Assembly (NCBI GenBank): GCA_017615245.1
Contig: JAGAAL010000044.1
Span: 1 to 41,167 of the forward strand
DNA: 41,167 nucleotides
Direction: 5' to 3'
Source: Bacteroidaceae bacterium
GTDB taxonomy: Bacteria; Bacteroidota; Bacteroidia; Bacteroidales; Bacteroidaceae
Positions within the stretch are counted from its first letter, which is position 1. The number at the start of each line of letters is the position of its first letter. Both the position numbers and the translations under genes were made by a program. Under the pieces are notes generated by a model. That model had not been told where the DNA came from. It ran no database searches and saw nothing but the letters and a program-made list of their open reading frames with translations. Below, in pieces: positions 7,288 to 16,638 of the stretch.

Positions 7288-10038
7288 TTACTTCACAATG
7301 ACCTTATATACTTCTTGCTTGTGATTATAGGCAAAGAGGATGATATATAGGCCATTGTGTATGTTGGCTGGTAGTTGGAATGACCCGTCGGCATTGACGC
7401 GACCATCGGCGCATACTATGCCTGTAGCTCCTATGATGCGAAGTCGGATGTCGGATGGGTTCACTCCGTTGAGGTCTACATTAATAGTGCTACCAGGGCT
7501 GAAGCGTGATGACATCATCTTAATGCCTTTAGCTTCGGGGATATTGCTGTCGTTAACTTCTTGGATACCAGATATCATCTCCTCATAAGCGGGGTCAGTC
7601 AGGCTGCGCTCGTAGTAGAACCATTTGATATATGGATCGGCTACGGCAATGGCTCCTTCGCCCAGTCGCAGACGATAGTCCCAGTGGTGTTTGCGTTGCT
7701 CATCTCCTGTATATACGTAATCTGTATTCACGACAACGCAGAAGATGACTCCGTTGGCTGGTTTCTTTGTGATATCTATGCTCATATTGCCACAATATAC
7801 GGTCTGGCTGTAGTAGCATTGCCCATCGGCAGTTCGGTAGCAGAGCAGTGCTCGCATATTAGTGTCTTCGGGTCGGAACTCTACGTTGGCAACGTCACCC
7901 ATTACGTGTATTGGTATGATGTTGGCACCGCTCCATCCTGGATTGGTGAGGGTGTCGGGGGCCATCCATCCTGCTGAGTCATTTAACTCGACAGTCTGAT
8001 AAGGGGTTAGCTTGTAAGGTGCTACGTTTATCCAGCATGCCATTTGGCTGTTGTCCGGATCGCGTCCCACGATGGGCTGTCCGGCACCAGCGCACACACC
8101 ATTGCTGTATTCCGCCTTTACGGTTGTTCCGAAATAGGAGTTGGTGACTGAACGGTAGCTGTTGTCCCATCCTCCAAGGTCAAAGAGTGCCTGACGTGCA
8201 CGATACTGGATGATGACATCGCGCATTGCTTCGTCGCCCAACGTATCACCCATGGTTTCAAGTACGCGATTCTTACAATAGCGCCATATCCAAGGAATAC
8301 TCCCGTCGCCACACACGTTGGCTACAACGGTTGGGAATGCATTGGCATACTGAACACCTCCGAGATAGTTACGCCAAGTACATATCTGCTGTCCTCCGCT
8401 GTACATATTCACTCCTTGTGCTGCAGGACCTCCGTAAGAACCGTCTTGTAGCCATCCTGAGTAGCACTCGATAGGCATGTGAGGTGCGAGGAATGGACCT
8501 CCGTCGAGGAATCCTGCATCTCCAAACTTACCGTCACGACGTGCATAGACCTGTCCTTGCAGCCATGTGTTACCTCCCTCATGGAACCACGATGAACCTC
8601 TACATGCATTCAGGTCAGCAAATATAGCATGGATGCCTTCGTGAATCATCGCGTCACGCTGATAGTCGCCGTCGTTCCATAGTTGGTCGGCATCATCGCG
8701 GAAACGACTGAAAGGATAGTATGATGCCCAAACACAGGCGTAGTTCTTTCCATCGACGCGTGTACTGCTCTGATAGCCGCCTTGGGTGGTATTCGATTCA
8801 TTATCATTAGACAATCCTGAGCCGAAGATATAGACGAACGATTTATAACCCTCACGTGCACTGAGGTCGGGTGGCCATCCCATGTAATCGCGTATGTATG
8901 CAAAGTCATAGTCGTATTTCTCCACAAGATTCTTGGCTGCTGCCATTACGGTTGCTTCGTCTTTTCCTACTTCCGAGTTGAGGTTGTCGCCCCAGAAAAC
9001 CGACCACCACTCGCCGACATACTGTTTTGCTTTCTTACCGTTCTTTTGCATCACATTATGTACTTTCTGTGGTGTCCCAAGCTTGGGATATTCGGTATGG
9101 AAGTCGTATGTAAGGTTATATGTGGGCCATTCCTTGAACTGCCCTGCATTCTCCTGCACATCTACATAGAAGTAATAGGTCTTAACCACTATCTTGTCAT
9201 TTGTGTCAGTTAGGCGGGCACTTACTTTATACATGCCTCCATCACCGTATTCTGCACTCTCTGTCAGTACGAAGTCATTCTCATTATAGCTTCTCAGGCT
9301 CTTGGTGACATCTTTCTTCTGCTTGGCATCCCAGTAGCACTTATACCATTGATATTTTGCTGAAGGGTAGGTTGTGGTATCCAAAATCTGACATCCAAGT
9401 GTTATCCTATCGCCTGCATTTACGGATATGAAGTTCTCATATTTAGGCTCTTGTTCGTTTTGCTGAACCACAGGGCGTACCAACCATCCGTCAGTAGTGC
9501 TTTTCCGTCCTACCATATCTGGTTGGTCGGTGGTGACCGACTCCTCCGAACCTGCTGCTCCAATAGTCACGTTGAAGACATAGACGAGGGTGTCGTTGTT
9601 TGTTAATAATGCTTCCTTCACTGTGTATGTAGCCCCGACTTCTATATTTGCTTCTGAATTATGAGTGACGTAGAACGTTGGGGCATTCCATACTACCTTG
9701 ATGCAGTAATTCTTAGGCTTTGAGGTGGTAAGACCTGTCTGCGTAAACCAATGTCCCTTCTCTGAACTGTCGCCAGTCGTCGATGAACCGTAGAAAGATT
9801 CATTACCTGTGGAACCAATCCACGTTGCTTTTAAGGTAACGTTAGGAATCTCAGTTGCTGTAATTCCCAATAAGTTTTTAATCAATGTGGTTTTTGCCGT
9901 ACATGTTGATGCAGTCTGAGCATCAATAGGACGGTTGATGTTGAAGTTGTAAGTGTGACGTGTTCCTGCAAATGAAGTGCATGAATACATCATCACGGCA
10001 AAAGCCATCAAGGCTTTCATTAATAGATTTAGTTTCAT
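7288..10038 (-). CDS. Large secreted HExxH protein with Ig-like domain and T9SS-type tail
   Basis: A 916-aa exported protein. Residues 1-24 form a signal peptide ending SFAG. An N-terminal beta-rich region (about 25-195) is followed by an Ig-like domain (about 200-295, with VNAGDRITLGCQ, YQWYK and GGMYKVSA). The central domain carries MIHEGIHAIF (His466, Glu467, His470) and, after 16 residues, WFHEGGNTW with Glu487. This spacing resembles gluzincin zinc peptidases, in which the second Glu is the third zinc ligand. The last 70 or so residues (IRLRIIGATGIV, GLYIILFAYN, EVYKVIVK) fit a T9SS type A sorting domain. I do not recognise a named peptidase family. It lies 31 nt downstream of purM. Proteolysis of host or dietary protein is plausible but unproven. 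Confidence 0.8.
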   Translation of the reverse strand: MKLNLLMKALMAFAVMMYSCTSFAGTRHTYNFNINRPIDAQTASTCTAKTTLIKNLLGITATEIPNVTLKATWIGSTGNESFYGSSTTGDSSEKGHWFTQTGLTTSKPKNYCIKVVWNAPTFYVTHNSEANIEVGATYTVKEALLTNNDTLVYVFNVTIGAAGSEESVTTDQPDMVGRKSTTDGWLVRPVVQQNEQEPKYENFISVNAGDRITLGCQILDTTTYPSAKYQWYKCYWDAKQKKDVTKSLRSYNENDFVLTESAEYGDGGMYKVSARLTDTNDKIVVKTYYFYVDVQENAGQFKEWPTYNLTYDFHTEYPKLGTPQKVHNVMQKNGKKAKQYVGEWWSVFWGDNLNSEVGKDEATVMAAAKNLVEKYDYDFAYIRDYMGWPPDLSAREGYKSFVYIFGSGLSNDNESNTTQGGYQSSTRVDGKNYACVWASYYPFSRFRDDADQLWNDGDYQRDAMIHEGIHAIFADLNACRGSSWFHEGGNTWLQGQVYARRDGKFGDAGFLDGGPFLAPHMPIECYSGWLQDGSYGGPAAQGVNMYSGGQQICTWRNYLGGVQYANAFPTVVANVCGDGSIPWIWRYCKNRVLETMGDTLGDEAMRDVIIQYRARQALFDLGGWDNSYRSVTNSYFGTTVKAEYSNGVCAGAGQPIVGRDPDNSQMACWINVAPYKLTPYQTVELNDSAGWMAPDTLTNPGWSGANIIPIHVMGDVANVEFRPEDTNMRALLCYRTADGQCYYSQTVYCGNMSIDITKKPANGVIFCVVVNTDYVYTGDEQRKHHWDYRLRLGEGAIAVADPYIKWFYYERSLTDPAYEEMISGIQEVNDSNIPEAKGIKMMSSRFSPGSTINVDLNGVNPSDIRLRIIGATGIVCADGRVNADGSFQLPANIHNGLYIILFAYNHKQEVYKVIVK

Positions 10039-10069
10039 ATGTAGTTAATTATTGAGGGTATTGCAATGA

Positions 10070-11236
10070 TTAGTAGTTGAATGAGCCGTATTCACTTTGA
10101 ATAGTGAGGCTTCGGGGACCTTCCTCGATGCGACCTACAATCTGAGCATCGATATTGAAAGAACGTGAGATGTCGATGACTTGCTGGGCATCTTCGGGGG
10201 AGAGGTACATTTCAAGGTGGTGACCCATATTGAACACTTTATACATTTCCTGCCAGTCGGTGTGGCTTTCTTCTTGAATGACACGGAAGAGTGGGGGCAC
10301 TGGGAACATATTGTCCTTGATGACGCGACAGTTGTCGCCCACGAAATGAAGCACTTTAGTTTGTGCACCACCAGTACAATGTACCATACCGTGAATCTTC
10401 GGACGTAGTTCGTCGAGCATGCGGCGAACGACAGGCGCATAGGTTCTTGTTGGTGACAAAACCAACAGTCCTGCGTTAACTGGAGAACCGTCGACAGTAT
10501 CCGTCAGTTTATAATGACCACTATATACTAACTCTTCGGGCACAGCGTGGTCGTAGCTTTCTGGATATTTATCTGCCAGATACTTTGAGAAGACATCATG
10601 ACGAGCAGAAGTAAGTCCGTTGCTGCCCATACCGCCGTTATATTGTTTTTCGTAAGATGCCTGTCCTGTAGAAGAAAGGCCCACGATGACATCCCCTGGA
10701 CGGATATTAGCGTTGTTGATGACATCGGCACGACGCATGCGACAAGTGACGGTTGAGTCGACAATGATAGTGCGAACTAAGTCGCCAACATCTGCTGTTT
10801 CGCCTCCTGTGCCGTAGATGCCGATTCCCATTTCGCGGAGTTCGGCCATGAGTTCGTCGGTTCCATTGATGATGGCTGAGATGACTTCACCAGGGATGAG
10901 CATTTTGTTGCGTCCGATGGTTGAGCTGACAAGGATGTTATCGACCGCACCGACACAGAGTAGGTCGTCGGTGTTCATGATGAGGGCATCTTGTGCGATT
11001 CCTTTCCATACGGAAAGATCACCAGTCTCGCGCCAGTACATATAAGCCAAACTGGACTTGGTGCCTGCTCCGTCGGCATGCATGATGTTACAATACTCAG
11101 GATCGCCGCCGAGGATGTCAGGGATGATCTTACAGAATGCCTGAGGGAATATACCCTTGTCGATGTTCTTGATGGCGTTGTGCACATCTTCTTTGGCGGC
11201 ACTCACGCCGCGCATCATATAACGTTGGTTATCCAT
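10070..11236 (-). CDS. purM: Phosphoribosylformylglycinamidine cyclo-ligase (AIR synthetase)
   Basis: PurM makes aminoimidazole ribonucleotide from FGAM with ATP, the fifth step of purine synthesis, in the cytoplasm. The 388-aa protein has the family's Gly/Asp-rich ATP-site motif HADGAGTKSSLAY (about 53-65), then DALIMNTDDLLCVGA, GTGGETADVGD and VIVGLSSTGQASYE, and the FNMGHHLEMYL segment near the C-terminus. It is longer than E. coli PurM (345 aa), which fits the diverged Bacteroidetes form. It begins 3 nt after the stop of the upstream DUF486 gene, so the two are almost certainly co-transcribed. No other purine gene is in the window. Confidence 0.93.
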   Translation of the reverse strand: MDNQRYMMRGVSAAKEDVHNAIKNIDKGIFPQAFCKIIPDILGGDPEYCNIMHADGAGTKSSLAYMYWRETGDLSVWKGIAQDALIMNTDDLLCVGAVDNILVSSTIGRNKMLIPGEVISAIINGTDELMAELREMGIGIYGTGGETADVGDLVRTIIVDSTVTCRMRRADVINNANIRPGDVIVGLSSTGQASYEKQYNGGMGSNGLTSARHDVFSKYLADKYPESYDHAVPEELVYSGHYKLTDTVDGSPVNAGLLVLSPTRTYAPVVRRMLDELRPKIHGMVHCTGGAQTKVLHFVGDNCRVIKDNMFPVPPLFRVIQEESHTDWQEMYKVFNMGHHLEMYLSPEDAQQVIDISRSFNIDAQIVGRIEEGPRSLTIQSEYGSFNY

Positions 11237-11239
11237 AAT

Positions 11240-11608
11240 CTATTTATAAAAAACAAAACATACTGCTGCGATGAGGCAGATGAATGCAGCGATATGGTTC
11301 CAATGGAGTTGCTGTCCTTGGAAGCACATCATAGCAATGACAGTGAACACACTGATGGAGATAACTTCCTGTATGACTTTCAACTGCATGAGGTTAAAAG
11401 GACCGCCCGTTATGTCCGACCCGATGTTGTTCGCAGGGATGAGGAAACAGTATTCCACACCTGCAATGAGCCAAGACAACAGGATGATTTTCGGCATAGA
11501 CCATCCGTCGGATATGTGACGTTGTTTCATCAGCAAGTTGCCATACCAGGCAAAAGTCATGAACGTATTCGAGCAAATCAACAGCAGTACTGTGTATAAT
11601 CCTTTCAT
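11240..11608 (-). CDS. DMT-family small membrane protein (DUF486)
   Basis: A 122-aa protein with four predicted membrane helices. The opening VLLLICSNTFMTFAWYGNL matches the DUF486 family, small drug/metabolite-transporter-like proteins of unknown substrate. The C-terminus ends in a hydrophobic helix and two-residue tail (AAVCFVFYK). It is the first gene of a minus-strand group with purM (3-nt gap), driven by a -7 element about 50 nt upstream. No substrate can be assigned from sequence. Confidence 0.85.
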   Translation of the reverse strand: MKGLYTVLLLICSNTFMTFAWYGNLLMKQRHISDGWSMPKIILLSWLIAGVEYCFLIPANNIGSDITGGPFNLMQLKVIQEVISISVFTVIAMMCFQGQQLHWNHIAAFICLIAAVCFVFYK

Positions 11609-11655
11609 CTCGTTTTTTTCTGTTTATATCAATGTTGATTTTCGTTTTCAATTTG

Positions 11656-11663
11656 CAAAGTTA
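11656..11663 (-). promoter_or_regulatory. -7 element for the DUF486-purM unit
   Basis: On the minus strand this reads TAACTTTG, matching TAnnTTTG, about 48 nt before the DUF486 start. No good TTTG -33 box lies at the expected 19-21 nt, so the promoter is incomplete by consensus. Confidence 0.45.
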
Positions 11664-11738
11664 GTGTTTTTTTTACAAATTATCGCTCGAAATAGTATTT
11701 TTCTTTATTCTTCATTCCGAATTATTAATTAAATGTCG

Positions 11739-11746
11739 TATATTTG
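11739..11746 (+). promoter_or_regulatory. -7 element for nadC
   Basis: TATATTTG matches TAnnTTTG and lies 29 nt before the nadC ATG. No clean -33 TTTG is at the expected spacing. Together with the element at 11656-11663 it makes this a divergent promoter region. Confidence 0.5.
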
Positions 11747-11775
11747 CAAAGAAAATAAATAAACAACGAGTAATT

Positions 11776-12645
11776 ATGCTATCAGTAGAAGAACTCAACG
11801 ACCGCTTGATATACCTCGCATTTGCAGAGGACATAGGCGACGGTGACCATACCACTCTTTGTTGCATTCCTGCGGATGCGGTGAGTGAGTCGAAACTTCT
11901 AATCAAAGAGGAGGGTATCTTTGCTGGCGAGCAAATTGCCAAGCAGGTATTCCACCGGTTCGACCCTACGATGGAGGTAGAGGTATATATCCACGATGGT
12001 GCGCACGTGAAGCCTGGTGATATCGTGATGAGTGTGAAGGGACGGATTCAAAGCCTTCTTCAAACGGAGCGTCTGATGCTCAACATTTTGCAGCGCATGA
12101 GTGGTATTGCTACGATGACAAACAAGTATGTAAAGCGTCTAGAAGGTACGAAGACACGCATTCTTGATACCCGCAAGACCACTCCTGGCATGCGTATGTT
12201 GGAGAAGGAGGCTGTGAAGATTGGTGGTGGAGTAAACCACCGTATCGGCTTGTTCGATATGATTTTGTTGAAGGATAACCATATTGACTTCGCTGGTGGA
12301 ATAGAGAATGCCATTACAAGGTGTCATCAATACCTTAAGGAGAAGGGGAAGGACTTGAAGATAGAAATAGAGGTGCGTGGGTTTGATGAACTGAACGAAG
12401 TGCTCCGTGTAGGAGGTGTAGACCGTATTATGCTCGATAATTTCACTCCAGAGCAGACTCGCAAGGCCGTAGAGCTGATTGGAGGAAAATATGAGACAGA
12501 ATCGTCGGGTGGTATCACTTACGATACGATTCGCGACTATGCCGAGTGTGGAGTGGACTTTATCAGTGTGGGTGCGTTGACTCATTCTGTGAAAGGCCTC
12601 GACATGAGTTTCAAGGCAGTAGATTCAAGTAAACTCAAAATATAA
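11776..12645 (+). CDS. nadC: Nicotinate-nucleotide pyrophosphorylase, carboxylating (quinolinate PRTase)
   Basis: NadC converts quinolinate and PRPP to nicotinate mononucleotide, releasing CO2 and pyrophosphate, in de novo NAD synthesis in the cytoplasm. The 289-aa protein has the usual length. Clear motifs are AFAEDIGDGDHTT near the N-terminus, LQTERLMLNILQRMSGIAT (about 95-113), DTRKTTPGMR (about 132-141), the HRIGLFDMILLKDNH segment and the barrel-closing ESSGGI and ISVGALTHS. The ATG follows a -7 element at a short distance. nadA and nadB are not in the window. Downstream genes on the same strand are two secreted peptidases and a small exported protein, with no functional link visible. 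Confidence 0.97.
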   Translation: MLSVEELNDRLIYLAFAEDIGDGDHTTLCCIPADAVSESKLLIKEEGIFAGEQIAKQVFHRFDPTMEVEVYIHDGAHVKPGDIVMSVKGRIQSLLQTERLMLNILQRMSGIATMTNKYVKRLEGTKTRILDTRKTTPGMRMLEKEAVKIGGGVNHRIGLFDMILLKDNHIDFAGGIENAITRCHQYLKEKGKDLKIEIEVRGFDELNEVLRVGGVDRIMLDNFTPEQTRKAVELIGGKYETESSGGITYDTIRDYAECGVDFISVGALTHSVKGLDMSFKAVDSSKLKI

Positions 12646-12705
12646 GCGTAATCTTTTTAAATTATACCTAATTAATTTATCCATTTATTAAAATCTTAAC
12701 AAATT

Positions 12706-13341
12706 ATGAAAGTAATGAAATCAATTTTGACAGTGCTCATCGCACTGTTTGCAGTGACAGCAAACGCACAGACAGCAAGCGCATTGGTAGCTAAGTACAA
12801 AGGACAGGGAGTAAAGACCGAAGACATGATGGCGGACGTAAAACAAATGGTTGATGCATTTGCTAATATGCCAGCACAAGGTGGCGGTGGTATGCCGGGT
12901 ATGCCAGATATGGGTAGTATGGCTGCACAGCTCAAGAGCATCAAGAGCTACACAGTGCTTACTCCTAGTGCCGACAAGGTAGCTGCTATCAAGGCCGACA
13001 TCGAAGCCCTCAAGGACTATAAAACCCTCATTGAGTTCGTGGAAACTGATGGCGGTGGTGGTATGGGCGGTTTCGCTATGCCAGAGCCAAAGGTGGGCGC
13101 AGACGGAGTAAAGCGCCTTCAGTTGCCTAATATGTTCCAGCAGATGGGCGGTTCTATGCAGGCTTATGCAAAAGTAACAGACAACAAGTTCAACGAAGTA
13201 CTCTTCTTCTCTACAGGTCAGCAGAACTCCGTTTCACTCGTTGAGGCAACAGACCTTACTGTTGACAACCTTATGATGATTATGATGATTCCGATGATGC
13301 GCAATATGCAAGGCGGTGGCGGATTCGGAGGAGGATTCTGA
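12706..13341 (+). CDS. Small exported Gly/Met-rich protein, DUF4252-like
   Basis: A 211-aa protein with a clear signal peptide (residues 1-21, ending ANAQ). The body alternates helical segments with low-complexity Gly/Met patches: GGGGMPGMPDMGSM (about 60-73), DGGGGMGGFAM (about 115-125) and the C-terminal GGGGFGGGF. The arrangement of short helices ending in a hydrophobic MMIMMIPMM stretch loosely resembles DUF4252 proteins of Bacteroidetes, but I am not sure of the family. No catalytic residues are apparent. It lies 60 nt after nadC and 27 nt before the C69 peptidase, with no promoter of its own visible. Confidence 0.6.
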   Translation: MKVMKSILTVLIALFAVTANAQTASALVAKYKGQGVKTEDMMADVKQMVDAFANMPAQGGGGMPGMPDMGSMAAQLKSIKSYTVLTPSADKVAAIKADIEALKDYKTLIEFVETDGGGGMGGFAMPEPKVGADGVKRLQLPNMFQQMGGSMQAYAKVTDNKFNEVLFFSTGQQNSVSLVEATDLTVDNLMMIMMIPMMRNMQGGGGFGGGF

Positions 13342-13368
13342 TAATGCATAATTCATAAAAATAAATTA

Positions 13369-15027
13369 TTGATGAAAAAAAACATTTTTCTGACAGCATT
13401 GGCAATTGTGGGTATGCAGTTGCCAATGCTCCATTCTGTAGCATGTACGAACCTCATCGTTGGTAAGAAAGCATCGACGGATGGAAGTGTGATTGTAAGC
13501 TACAATGCTGACTCCTACGGCATGTACGGTAATATGTACCGTCATGTAGGAGGCACTCATCAGGCAGGTGAGATGCGTAAGATTTATGAGTGGGATACCA
13601 ACAAGTATCTGGGTGAAATTCCTCAGGCTGCCCGTACATACAACGTTGTGGGACAGATGAACGAAAACCAAGTGAGCATCTGCGAAACCACGTTTGGCGG
13701 ACGTGAGGAGGTGGTTGACCCCAAAGGAATCATTGACTATGGTAGCTTGATCTACATCGGACTGGAGCGTTCTCGCACGGCTCGTGAGGCAATTCAGATA
13801 ATGACCGATCTCGTTGCAAAGTATGGCTATTGCAGTGAGGGTGAGACCTTTACGATTGCCGACAAAAACGAGGCGTGGGTGATGGAAATGGTAGGAATGG
13901 GACCTGGTTCGAATAATGCGGCATGGGTAGCCGTACGTGTGCCTGACGACTGTATCTGTGCACATGCCAACCAAAGCCGCATCACACGCTATTTCCAGCT
14001 ATTCCCTAAGCAGGATGTGCTCTATAACAAAGATAATGTGAAGTTTGCACGCGAGAAGGGTTTCTTTAGCGGTAAAGATGCCGACTTCAGTTTCCGCGAT
14101 GCCTTTAATCCTCTTGACTTCAGTGGTATTCGCTATTGTGATGCTCGTGCCTGGAGCTTCTTCAATCATCACGTCAGTGGAATGGACAAATATTTGCCTT
14201 ACCTCAATGGTGAAGACATGAAAGGCGAGATGCCTCTCTACATGAAACCAAACCATCTACTCTCAGTAGCTGATGTGAAAAATGGTATGCGTGACCACTA
14301 CGAAGGTACCGCGCTTGATATCACGAAGGACCTTGGCGCAGGTGCATATTCGATGCCTTACCGTCCAAGTCCGTTGAGCTTCAAGGTGGACGAGCAGGAG
14401 TATTTCAACGAACGTCCGACCAGTACTCAGCAGACAGGTTTTACTTTTGTGGGGCAGATGCGCAGTTGGTTGCCAGATGCCGTTGGTGGTATCGTGTGGT
14501 GGGGTAATGACGATGCGAATATGGTGCCTTACACTCCTGTGTATTGTGGCGTGAGTGATATTCCTCAGTGCTATGTACGCATCTCAGGAGAACAGGATGA
14601 ACTGGTATTTTCATGGAAGTCTGCGTTCTGGATGCAGAACACCGTGAGCAATATGGTTTATCCATATTATAGCAAGATTTATCCCGATTTGCGCAAGGTC
14701 ATCGATGAACTTGAAGCTGGATACGTGAAAGAGGTTGTTGATATAGACAATGAAGGAAAGAAACTCTGTGAAAGTCAGCCCAATGCCGTAGGACGCTATC
14801 TCGCCAATTATAGCAACAAGGCAGCTGACCAGATGATGGAACGCTGGGAATCATTGTTCCGCTATCTTGTCGTGAAGCACAATGATATGGTCGTGAAGCG
14901 CGAGAAGGATGGTCAGTTTGAACGTACTCCTGACGGCTATGCCGCTCCTACCATACGTCCTGGATACCCTGCCGAATTCGGTAAACGAATCGTGAAAGAG
15001 ACAGGAAGTCGATATAAGATGAAATAG
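13369..15027 (+). CDS. C69-family (PepD-like) dipeptidase, exported
   Basis: A 552-aa N-terminal-nucleophile hydrolase. A signal-like leader (residues 1-25) ends just before Cys26 in ACTNLIVGKKAS, the expected nucleophile of C69 peptidases, which becomes N-terminal on processing. The following STDGSVIVSYNAD, VGQMNENQVSICETTFGGRE and AWVMEMVGMGPG segments are typical of the family. Members act on dipeptides. The cell compartment is inferred from the leader; the nucleophile position means cleavage could be autocatalytic instead. It sits between a small exported protein and an M6 protease on the same strand, forming a run of exported proteins. ATG codons at 13369 and 13372 are adjacent and either could be used. 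Confidence 0.9.
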   Translation: MMKKNIFLTALAIVGMQLPMLHSVACTNLIVGKKASTDGSVIVSYNADSYGMYGNMYRHVGGTHQAGEMRKIYEWDTNKYLGEIPQAARTYNVVGQMNENQVSICETTFGGREEVVDPKGIIDYGSLIYIGLERSRTAREAIQIMTDLVAKYGYCSEGETFTIADKNEAWVMEMVGMGPGSNNAAWVAVRVPDDCICAHANQSRITRYFQLFPKQDVLYNKDNVKFAREKGFFSGKDADFSFRDAFNPLDFSGIRYCDARAWSFFNHHVSGMDKYLPYLNGEDMKGEMPLYMKPNHLLSVADVKNGMRDHYEGTALDITKDLGAGAYSMPYRPSPLSFKVDEQEYFNERPTSTQQTGFTFVGQMRSWLPDAVGGIVWWGNDDANMVPYTPVYCGVSDIPQCYVRISGEQDELVFSWKSAFWMQNTVSNMVYPYYSKIYPDLRKVIDELEAGYVKEVVDIDNEGKKLCESQPNAVGRYLANYSNKAADQMMERWESLFRYLVVKHNDMVVKREKDGQFERTPDGYAAPTIRPGYPAEFGKRIVKETGSRYKMK

Positions 15028-15060
15028 TGGTTATTGGTTAATGGCTATAGGTTATAGAGG

Positions 15061-16563
15061 ATGAGAAGATTGGAGGTTTTCTTGATGATAGTATGGATTA
15101 TGCTGTCGTCAATGGGGCAGTCGGTCGTGGGTGAATCAACTAGTGGCTTGCCGCGTGGTTGTCGTCGTGAACAGATGTTACGTCGGCATGGAACCAAGAA
15201 GACACGTCGTGCTTCAGGTGTGACTCGTAAGGTAGACAAGTATGTCGGCACTCGTCATCAGTTGGTAGTGCTGGTTTCTTTTGCCGATTTGAAGTTCCTT
15301 GAGGAAGACCCTCTACCATTGTGGAACCGTATCTTCAACGAGGTTGGCTATCATGAAGACGGATATGTGGGTTCGGTTCATGACTACTTCTATGACCAAA
15401 GCTATCATCAGTGGAACCTCATGTTTGATCTTCAGTACATTGGCTTAGACGAGAGCCGGGTGAAGTACAAAAGTTATTATGGCGATCCTTACGACGAGAA
15501 CTCCAAGTATCTCATCTATGATATTGTTGATGTGCTTCTCAAACGCAATATTGACTGGAGTCTATACGACTGGGATGAAGATGGTGAGATTGACCAGTTG
15601 CTCGTCGTCTATGCAGGAAAAGGAATGAATATCGATGGCGACAATAACACCATCTGGCCCCATCAGTGGTGGCTCAGTGAGCACGATAACTGCCAACCAC
15701 GTACTGTCAGCAGCGGTGGAAAGAACTATCTCATCGATACCTATTGTGTGGTGATGGAGACAGCTAACAGTAGTGGAGTCTATACCGCCTTCGGTACCCT
15801 TTGCCACGAGTATAGCCATTGCCTCGGCCTCCCCGACTTCTATAATGGAAGTACTTCTATTGTACGCGACTGGGACATCATGGATTACGGATGTTATAAT
15901 GGCCAGAGTTTCTGTCCTTGTAACTATTCTGCCCACGAGCGTATGTTTATGGGATGGCTAACCCCCAATGAGTTACAGACAAAGACTTCCGTCACTAATA
16001 TACCTTCCCTCGACAAAGCCCCTGTGGCTTATCTCGTTCGTAACGATGGTTGGGCTGATGAGTACTACATCCTTGAAAACCGACAACAGCAAGGGTGGGA
16101 CGCTTATTTGCCAGGTAGTGGATTGATAGTTTTTCATGTCGATTATGATGAACAGCTCTGGATTATTGGAACTCCTAATAGTGATTCCAACAAACCACGC
16201 TATCGTATTATTCCTGCCAACAACAAAACGAGTACCACTAGTATGAGTATGAAAGGATGGGGGTATCCCTACGTAGGCGGTGATGATATCAACAATGCTC
16301 TCACCAACAATACCCTTCCCGTAGCTAAGGTGAACCATAAGAATATCGATGGTTCATACTACATGTCCAAACCCATTACTAACATTTCTGTCACTGATGG
16401 TCTTGCCTGTTTCGACTTTTTTGCTGATGAAACAGGAATCAAAAGCCTCTCTTCATCTGTTTCTCAAGGCAAAGAGGATATTTTCAATATCTCAGGGCAA
16501 CGGCTTTCTTTTCCTGTCAAGGGAATAAATATCATAGGCGGACAAAAGGTTTTGATAAGATAA
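15061..16563 (+). CDS. Secreted M6-family metalloprotease with T9SS-type tail
   Basis: A 500-aa exported zinc protease. Residues 1-24 form a signal peptide, followed by a basic stretch (about 32-58) that may be a propeptide. The metzincin zinc site is LCHEYSHCLGLPDF (His249, Glu250, His253, Asp259) and the Met-turn is DWDIMDYG (Met274). Upstream, SVHDYFYDQSYHQWNL and DWDEDGEIDQLLVVYAGKG are hallmarks of M6 (immune inhibitor A-like) proteases. The tail, IFNISGQRLSFPVKGINIIG ending in GQKVLIR, is the short Prevotella-style T9SS type A sorting signal, so export across the outer membrane by type IX secretion is expected. It follows the C69 peptidase by 33 nt. Confidence 0.92.
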   Translation: MRRLEVFLMIVWIMLSSMGQSVVGESTSGLPRGCRREQMLRRHGTKKTRRASGVTRKVDKYVGTRHQLVVLVSFADLKFLEEDPLPLWNRIFNEVGYHEDGYVGSVHDYFYDQSYHQWNLMFDLQYIGLDESRVKYKSYYGDPYDENSKYLIYDIVDVLLKRNIDWSLYDWDEDGEIDQLLVVYAGKGMNIDGDNNTIWPHQWWLSEHDNCQPRTVSSGGKNYLIDTYCVVMETANSSGVYTAFGTLCHEYSHCLGLPDFYNGSTSIVRDWDIMDYGCYNGQSFCPCNYSAHERMFMGWLTPNELQTKTSVTNIPSLDKAPVAYLVRNDGWADEYYILENRQQQGWDAYLPGSGLIVFHVDYDEQLWIIGTPNSDSNKPRYRIIPANNKTSTTSMSMKGWGYPYVGGDDINNALTNNTLPVAKVNHKNIDGSYYMSKPITNISVTDGLACFDFFADETGIKSLSSSVSQGKEDIFNISGQRLSFPVKGINIIGGQKVLIR

Positions 16564-16568
16564 TGAAT

Positions 16569-16626
16569 CTACATTAAAGATACAATCGGCCTTAAACAAT
16601 GTGAAAAATGTAGTATGATTGTTTAA
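16569..16626 (+). other. Hairpin or pseudoknot downstream of the M6 gene, possible terminator
   Basis: Two interleaved helices are possible: CTACATT (16569-16575) with AATGTAG (16607-16613), and TTAAACAAT (16592-16600) with ATTGTTTAA (16618-16626). They cross, so they form either a pseudoknot or exclusive alternatives. The second is followed by AAA rather than T, so classic termination on the plus strand is weak. Confidence 0.4.
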
Positions 16627-16638
16627 AAACGCAACTAA

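Noticed and set aside
13366-13974. 202-aa minus-strand open frame opposite the C69 peptidase
   Set aside because: Shadow of a gene with an intact nucleophile region; no motif or promoter.
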